Part shown: piece by piece, positions 56,915 to 64,000 of the stretch
Position numbering within the stretch: position 1 is the stretch's first letter
Layout: every line of letters starts with the position of its first letter
DNA from: Cranoglanis bouderius
Taxonomy: Eukaryota; Chordata; Actinopteri; Siluriformes; Cranoglanididae
Reading direction: 5' to 3'
NCBI GenBank assembly: GCA_023630585.1
Contig: CM042558.1
Coordinates: forward strand, 6,615,300 to 6,679,299
DNA: 64,000 nucleotides
The notes under the pieces: model-generated
What the model saw: the letters and a program-made list of their open reading frames with translations, nothing else
The model's database searches: none
What the model was told of the DNA's origin: nothing
Position numbers and translations under genes: made by a program

Positions 56915-57666
56915 CCGCCTATATTGTTTGTTCTGCAGCCAATACTTAAGTTTGGTTTTGGCTTGAGGTCATAAAAAAGCGCAAACTAAAGTTTTTCCAT
57001 ACTGCAGAAAAAGGGCAAAATCTCTATTCCCACAGTATTTTATAAACCCATATTTTTACCAACATGACAATTTGGATGGGCTATATATTTACCTGGGGTT
57101 ATTTCTCCTGGCCATTTTATAGAAGGGAAAATATTGCATAATCCTTCCTGTACATGTACAGTGAGTAAAATATTACAGATGGGACTAAAATCCCAGAGAT
57201 ACACTGATGATAATTACATTGCCCCACCTCCCCAGGGAAAGAAACATGTTTTCTTGATGATTGTTCTTTTCGAGTGTTCATATGGCATAGTCGCAGTAGC
57301 TGTGTGTACTGTTTTATGCACAATGCATTGTGACTATTTATCAGTTTTCACTCAGAAATGGCAGTGAGCAGTACTCTGTGTACACTGTCAATACATTTCA
57401 CTGTTTTTTCTCCCCAAGTGATTTGTTTGAATGAATTCTTTTCAGAACCCTTCTTTCATCACGAGCAGTTGAGTAATACTATAGATGTTGGAGGTCACAT
57501 GGGCTTTGTGTGTTTGCATAAGCAGTGATTAAACAGAAGACAGTCAAGCATAACCTGCTATAGATAAAGCGGTATAGAGATATCACAGTATTGACTACAG
57601 CTTGATATTTTTACGGAGTAGTAATGCTAAATTTCAGATAACATTAGAACTGCATTTAGAGCTCTA

Positions 57667-57914
57667 CAGGGTGTCCCAAAAGTCTCCATACACAGGGGAC
57701 TATGTTTGCCAACACCATGTCGGTTGTGCCTTCATCAGTGGATGTTTGTGGACATTCACTTCTCGGTCGGTCCGCAACACTTCGTCTTTTTAAATTTGTT
57801 AATAAGCAACAGTGTTGTGTGTGTGTGTGACGTGCTTGTCATGTTTCCTGTTAAAGTTTATCGTAACCTCGCGACAGCTTCCCGTACCTCTGCTTTCACA
57901 CTATTGCGTCAGCT
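57667..57914 (+). mobile_element. Mariner-type element, left part only
   Basis: Terminus CAGGGTGTCCCAAAAGTCTC after TA, the same as at 30235. It is cut at 57914 by the next hAT element and the right end was not found. Confidence 0.65.
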
Positions 57915-59131
57915 TAGGGTTGTCAAAAGTACCGGTACTTCGGTACCAAGTCGGTACTGAAAAATAAAAAAGTTGATGGTACCAGATTTTCACTAGTACC
58001 GAGTACCGGGTCACCCCGGTACTGATGCGCTGTCTGACAGGTAGTCGGTCGGGAAATTTTCATAGGTGCACCATGCAATTATGGTAGCGGTTGCATTATG
58101 GATGTTGTAGCATAGTTTAATTCAAGTGTAGGACTGCAAAACACATCCTCGTTTTTGTTTACTTAATGGTTAGCATATGCACGTGTAACACTAATACGGT
58201 CATGTGTCCTTATTAACCATTTAATTCTTTTAAAAACATCAACGCCCCACCGGTGGACCGCAGCTTTGTTAAGTGTAAAACTATGCACACACGATGTACA
58301 CAGCTGCTGTGTTTACGTAGGTACTCATGTGATATACCTTTGGAAAGCTAAGATTCTTGTGCTTCAATTGATATAAACCAACACTTACAAAACTGAGGCA
58401 ACTCACCTATGAAGCCTCACAGTAATCCACTGATCCATAATATCCCTGTTACACTGGCAAAGGTCTAAAGGATCCAATTAAGTTAAAATATTTAGTCCAA
58501 AACACATCATTACATCAATAAATACCCACGGACTATTGCTGAGTCATTTCAAATTATAGACATCTTTCATGTTTTCTCTGTTATAAGTCCGGTTCACTTT
58601 CAGCACTTCAGTTTAAAGGTCCGTACGTAAAGACGCCTAACGAGTGGCAAGTGTTTCGTTTCAGAAACGTTTTACATAGTTTGTATTTTTTGCTTGTAAT
58701 TTATTTAGTTGTTATTTACTTGAAGGGGAAAAAAAACCTGAGGCCAAAACTTAAAGCATTTTTCAGAAATACTTGAAATATACATATACATTTGTTTTAA
58801 TTTATTTTAATATTTAACTTTAAAATAATAAGAAGTGTGTGTTCAATTATGGCATATTTTTGTGTTTTGCATGCTTGTAATTTTTTTGTTTATTTATTTT
58901 TATACCTTTAATTACTTGTGGAAAAAAAAGCTTGAAACACTTGAAGTATACAGAATGGCATTTAAAAAAAAAAATTATATTGATATTTAACTTTATTAAT
59001 AAAATAGTGTGTTGTTCAATTAGCATGTTTTTGTGTTTTGCTTTGGTACCGAAATTGGTACAGAGTACCGTGGAATTTTACTGGTATCGGTACTGACTAC
59101 TGATATTTTGGTACCGTGACAAGCCTGCTTA
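57915..59131 (-). mobile_element. hAT-type non-autonomous element, copy 2
   Basis: 1217 bp, the reverse-orientation relative of copy 1, flanked by CGTCAGCT and TGTCAGCT (7 of 8). It has four extra bases near the AGGCTTGTC end. Confidence 0.8.
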
Positions 59132-59343
59132 TGTCAGCTATTCATTTCCTGTGCAAGTTCACAACACTGAGGTACTGCTATGTCAAGCAGCATTCAAGTT
59201 ATGATTAGCTATGCAAAAAAAAAATAAATAAAAGATTCGGTTTTATTAAAATTTTAAACCAAACACACAGTGAAGTTTGTAAATTATACAGGAAACTATA
59301 CACATTTAACTACTAAAATGTCTTATCAAAAATGTGATTTTTA

Positions 59344-59643
59344 ATGGAAAAAATCATTGTTGAGTCAATGTTATCACACCTGAAAGAGGTAGACCAGTCG
59401 GCCAGAGACCCGCTCACAAATTTCTGGTATGGCTTAGAAATATTAGACACGGCCATCATAACAGAGAAGTCTTACCCCTTTAACAAGGCGTTCAGTTTTA
59501 CTTATGTACGTAACGTTAGCCAGTTGCCTGGTTCACTACCACTAACTTCAGAGACCCGTAGAGAACGTGTAAACTCACTACTGAATGCACTTTCCCTGAA
59601 TTTACCCGAAGTTCACACTGACTGGTTAGCGCTTGCTTGTTGA
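59344..59643 (+). CDS. Unrecognised 99-codon open frame
   Basis: The frame starts MEKIIVESMLSH and ends DWLALAC, with an in-frame TGA two codons before the ATG. Composition is protein-like and not repetitive (FWYGLEILDTAI, SETRRERVNSLLNAL, which could be helical). I recognise no family, no splice-site context and no promoter. It lies just right of hAT copy 2 and may be a transposon-derived or chance frame. Confidence 0.2.
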   Translation: MEKIIVESMLSHLKEVDQSARDPLTNFWYGLEILDTAIITEKSYPFNKAFSFTYVRNVSQLPGSLPLTSETRRERVNSLLNALSLNLPEVHTDWLALAC

Positions 59644-60006
59644 GACGGTCAGATTAACCTGTGCAGTGGGGAACAAAGCAGCACAACCCAAGTTATAAAA
59701 TGTTCTTCCACAAGCAACTTGCAATAGCATTTAAAAACAGCTGGTTAGAGCACTGCCCTATGTCACGACAGTAGCTCTGTTTCTCTTTAAAACTGTCCAC
59801 CGTTGTTGTGATTGTTGTCATTATTTGTCTCAAATCAGAAAATGTGACCTTACGTTCAAAAGTATTTATTAATCTACACAACTCGTAACACCGGTACACA
59901 AGACCGACCTTTCGGTAGGTTGGAAGGCTGCGTGAGAGGGTTTTAAAATTTAGACCGTAGGTAATCTGGTTAGTGTTGAGCGCAGTACTCAGTAATTGTC
60001 ATACAG

Positions 60007-60100
60007 CCCGGCTAGCTCAGTCGGCAGAGCATGAGACTCTTCAGGTGGTACCCTTTTAACAATTACCCTCGAGGGATCAATAAAGATTCGCTCTCTGTCT
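60007..60100 (+). repeat. tRNA-Lys-derived SINE, truncated
   Basis: GCCCGGCTAGCTCAGTCGGC and GCATGAGACTCTT are the 5' half of tRNA-Lys(CTT). The text then jumps to a GGGATCAATAAAG retroposon tail. The 3' half of the tRNA is absent. Confidence 0.65.
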
Positions 60101-60158
60101 AGAATCGTACATAAGAATCGTACATACCTGGTGATGGTTTAGTAAATATAACATGCAA

Positions 60159-60195
<37 letters not shown>
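60159..60195. repeat. (ATT)n microsatellite
   Basis: About 12 ATT units. A second, longer (ATT)n is at 60838-60883. Confidence 0.95.
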
Positions 60196-60196
<1 letters not shown>

Positions 60197-60835
60197 AACA
60201 TGCATTGAGAATGTGATCTGATGTGGTCTTATAAAGGTTGTGAATCTAATGAGATTTTCACCCCTAAACCTGGAATTGTAAATTGTAAATCACAGTTTTG
60301 AACTTTAACCGATGACTTATCACAGCCTTTTTAGCCATTTCTTAGTAGTTAACCGAATATCCTTTATCAACTCCTACAAGGATTCTAATAATAATATTAG
60401 GTAGAAGGCACACCCGTACTTGAAACACATCCACAAAGACATCTACAAGAGACAAAGGTGAGAGAGCAGCTCAGTGTGGTACACTTTTATAGGATAATGT
60501 ATAACTATTTTAACTAATATATAACAATATTCAGATTTTCTTATCACGGTTCCTTCACAACCCTGGTTAATATCTAACTCTGCCTTGTCTTTGGCTCAAG
60601 GTTAGCGATTCACTGCTTGTGATATGTGTTCTTCAGTTCAGAACTCAAGAAGCCCATTGGATGATGACAAGTGACTGAACTCAGTAGTAGAAAATGATAT
60701 AGATTACAAGAATCTAGGGTGGGGTGGTGTCACGATTAGTCACAATTAGTCATGGCGTGTGACCCGACTGAACTTTTTAAAAATACCAATTAAATTAAAA
60801 TGCATTTCTGTTTATTACTGTCTACCTGTTTTTAC

Positions 60836-60886
<51 letters not shown>

Positions 60887-62832
60887 AATTTATTTTTTAT
60901 TTAATAATTGATCCAGTGGTCCATAACATTTTCATGCCTGGCTCTGCCTTCCCAAACATTAAAGGTCGGATTTAACCCCCCCCAATTCACACTACAGCAA
61001 CTTCAGCTTCTCGGCGCAGGGGGCACGAGTTTTCTGAAAACGCTTGTAGCAGGTTCGTAACTTTATCATACATGATGATGTCGAAAATAAGAAAAGAAAA
61101 AAACAATCAAGTGTTTGATTAACTTTTTGTTTTTTTGGTATACAGCCTATACAAGGATGTGCAAAGAGACTTTTGCACAAAGATGCATTTCGTAAATAAA
61201 TGTTTCCCTTTAATTTTCATCAAAGGCTTGGGTGCTTTTTTTTTTTTTTTTTTTTTAAATGGTCGATTAATACAACAATACAGTAAACTCGTGGTAGTTT
61301 TACACTACTGTGCAAATTTCAAACCGTAACACCGCTACTAGAAACTGTTAAGTAGGAATGAGTTCTCATCACATGAAGTTGCTTCCTGGGTGGTCTGTTT
61401 TCTATTTGCAGTTACATAAGATCCTTTCTGGTGTTAATAGAAAGACTGAGAGCTGTGGAAAGCACGTGGTCCTAATATAGCTGAGCATTTTACCCGAGTT
61501 GTGCAAGGTTTCCTGTTTTACATCGCCTGTGGTTTACTAGTTTGTTATTTGGCTGGCTGATTTAGGTTTGCCTTCCTCGTCCTGTCACGTACTGTGACTT
61601 GATTTTTGTTGCTCTTTTGCTCGAACAATGTAGTGTTGTGCTCACTGGGCTGGTTCACAGTGCAGATTAATGCTTGCTGCATGTTTCAGGTCAAAAATAG
61701 AAAGTCTCTCCTATTAAATCTGACTCACCGTATGTGAGAAGCGATCAGTAACGAAGAGCAGCGAATAAAGACATCCTATGATCTTTAAAGAGATCATTTC
61801 TCTTTGAATGTAATTAAGGCCCAACGTCGCAGCCCTCGAGCATCACTAATGAGATTTCCTTACAAGGAATTGGATCAGGACCTTCCTGCCTTTTGGAAAG
61901 GCCTAATTTGCAAAACATGCTATGAATTAGGCTAGTCACATGAGGTTTCTGAGGGTGTACCAGTATCATATCGTAGTATCCTAGTTTCGTTTAGTGTAAT
62001 TTAATAGTCAAGTCTTTTGCTCACTTGTCAGTTTTGGGGAGTTTTTTCTGATATAATAAACAGAATTTGTGGTTATGTTCCAAGTTTAAACAAGATTGGT
62101 TCAGAAAAGTGTGGTTCATTCGTCATCGTGTCATTTTGTGTATAACCAGGTAAAGTTAATTTGCAACCAAGATGTGTGATGTGCTAGCACATTTTTTATG
62201 TGAGGAATGATTGTCATAAAAGGAGCGTCTGAAACACAAAACTACATGGGCTGCTTGTTCTCGGTTGAAATCATTGTGCTACTCGAGACAAAGGTGTTTA
62301 AGAAAGCAGACAATAGACTTGATCCTTATGTTGACCATGAGTTTTATCCCTGCTATACCCGCAGACTTGAAACCGGACTCTGCAATTAGTATAGGGGTTG
62401 AACAGCGGAAAATCCTGCTCGTCCAGGGAATTGAGCAGGGCGTTGAACTCCGTGCTACATGCGTCCTGTTCATTTTCATTCGCATCCTCTTTAACCGTGG
62501 CCTCGATTAGAGGAAAATAAGAGGCCTGTATGTGGCTTCATTGTATTTATCTGTGATAATAAGCTGCGTGTGGTTAACGGTTTGTTCCTGTTTCTGGGAG
62601 GTTAGAGCATTTTATCAGTGTCCCACAGCTTTTGTATAATTAATTTAGATCAGAACTCATTTTAGATAACAGGCTTCAGATAACACTTGGTCCAATGTCA
62701 AGAGGGCTGGACCAAAAAAAAAATCCATTTTTTAGACAAGTAAAACATCAAATGCGTGAAGGTACATTCTGAATGCACAAACGGATTGAACATATGAATG
62801 AATACACAGTGCAAAACAGAACAAATGAATGT
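60196..62832. other. Gene-free stretch
   Basis: Unique AT-rich sequence with the (ATT)n at 60838-60883 and a poly-T at 61231-61254. No exon or known repeat recognised. Confidence 0.35.
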
Positions 62833-62940
62833 ACAGTGACTTTGACCGTGGCATGGTTGTTGGTGCCAGATGGTTGGTTTGAGTATTTTAGAAACTGCTG
62901 ATCTCCTGGGGTTTATACACACCACAGTTTACACAGAAGT
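62833..62940 (+). mobile_element. Tc1 transposase fragment
   Basis: The plus strand reads SDFDRGMVVGAR and then two stops and a shifted remnant of the helix-turn-helix of a fish Tc1-like transposase. About 100 bp only, no ends. Confidence 0.55.
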
Positions 62941-64000
62941 AGTAGATGTGTCTGATATACACTTCCAACTTCAATCCTGTTATTTTTGTTGCCGTAGCAA
63001 CGCTTCAGCATTACATGCCGAAAGTGCTCGAGAAAGAGGAACATCGTAACAATACAAACACAGGATTAAATACACCTATTAATACTTCTTATAATGTTCA
63101 CATATCTTCTAGTGTGATTGGAAGAAAAATAATGCTTTTTCAGAAGTGATGGATGAAGGTTTTACCATGAAAAAGTAAAATAAAATGACGAAATCATGCA
63201 TGTTGATATTGTTTCAGAGCCAAGCTTCTTCTTCTGTAGCTAATTTACCGTCATCAGGTTTTAGCTCGGTCACAGTCATTGGATTCAGCCTTATGGAGTG
63301 TGTGTGTTAAAGAATTCGTGGAGGACAGAGAGTGATTCAGCGTGTGAATAGGGCTGTTGTGGCTTGTCTTTTACTCAACAGTGATGGTGTGTGTTATCAA
63401 ACTCTGCTTGACCCACTACTGCTTCATGTTGCAACTTTCTATTCCACTGTGAAGCTACAATAGTTAAAATAGAGTAGAGTGTTTATCTTTATTGTTTCAA
63501 CTACTGCCTTCTTTCACATTGGTTAGGCTTCTGTTTGCAAAAATAGAGCAATAGCTTAGCATTTGTCTCGTATTTAGTCATTAAATAGGGCCAGTGATGT
63601 GAGTTGGTGGCTCAGTAGGGAATTAAGTCATCTTGGAGAATAAGAAAGGCAAAGAAATAGGCCAGTTAATTATGCAACCTAAAGACACTTCTATAAACAC
63701 TTTTAAATCTTCTTCCTCTCCAAACTGTGACCGTCTCTGGTGCAGATTGTTTTAGGCTTGATGACATTATGGTGGCCAACAGACAGCGCAGGGCTCTAAA
63801 GTGCATGAGGGTGGTTTTCATCCTGAAAATAGCTCCGTATACATTGGGTAAATACCAGTCAAAAATAATCTCATCACCTCTCATATTGTACTTGACTGAT
63901 CAAAAGAGCAACAACAACAACAAAAAAAAGACTTGATCATAAGCAAGGTAGTGCCTGATGTGCTTTAAATGGGAACAGACTCAGCCGTGAACTCAGGACA
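62941..64000. other. Gene-free stretch to the window edge
   Basis: No exon with convincing splice sites or similarity was recognised. Confidence 0.3.

Noticed and set aside
62207..62510. Overlapping frames of 60 and 81 codons
   Set aside because: No codon preference, splice context or similarity; frames on both strands are open to a similar extent.
63666..63936. Opposing frames of 69 and 72 codons near the right edge
   Set aside because: They overlap on both strands, have no splice context and resemble no known protein.

Overview
The window is nuclear DNA of a bony fish, probably an ostariophysan such as a catfish. The coding genes are vertebrate genes split by GT-AG introns. The rest is dense with fish-type Tc1/mariner and hAT transposons, tRNA- and 5S-derived SINEs and microsatellites. 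The species level is inference; no species marker was found.

Four protein-coding genes can be assembled exon by exon. Their neighbourhood matches the vertebrate block around human G6PC1, AARSD1 and PTGES3L. (1) ptges3l, + strand, 4010-7987, 7 exons, 164 aa, a p23-like CS-domain protein. (2) A glucose-6-phosphatase catalytic subunit copy on the - strand, 16083-13752, 5 exons, 351 aa. (3) A second glucose-6-phosphatase copy on the + strand, 18509-20477, 5 exons, 355 aa. The two copies are head to head with about 2.4 kb between their start codons. (4) aarsd1, - strand, 32340-22200, 12 exons, 413 aa, an alanyl-tRNA editing protein. All four reading frames are intact across the predicted splices. 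The - strand g6pc copy keeps every catalytic residue but has lost the N-glycosylation sequon and the C-terminal di-lysine signal that the + copy keeps.

From 32.4 kb to the end I find no assembled protein-coding gene. At 35.6-38.8 kb lies an LTR element whose 1.9-kb interior is almost entirely nested minisatellites read as one 628-codon frame. At 39.5-44.6 kb lies a patchwork of decayed tRNA genes (Arg-TCG, Gly-CCC, Pro), with an 0.8-kb 28S rRNA fragment in its middle and one structurally perfect tRNA-Pro(CGG). At 44.6-50.4 kb lie several Tc1-like transposons, one visibly inserted into a repeat whose empty site survives at 33.0 kb. At 51.5-52.2 kb lie telomere-like and 18-bp minisatellites. 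At 53.7-54.1 kb a CpG-rich segment ends in a good splice donor and may be the first exon of a gene to the right. At 55.7-59.1 kb two related hAT-type elements lie in inverted orientation.

The glucose-6-phosphatase pair would act at the ER membrane in the last step of gluconeogenesis and glycogen breakdown. aarsd1 (hydrolysis of mischarged tRNA-Ala) and ptges3l (Hsp90-cochaperone-like) are linked to it by ancient position rather than by a shared pathway. Repeat names rest on recognition of termini and tails, not on a database search.
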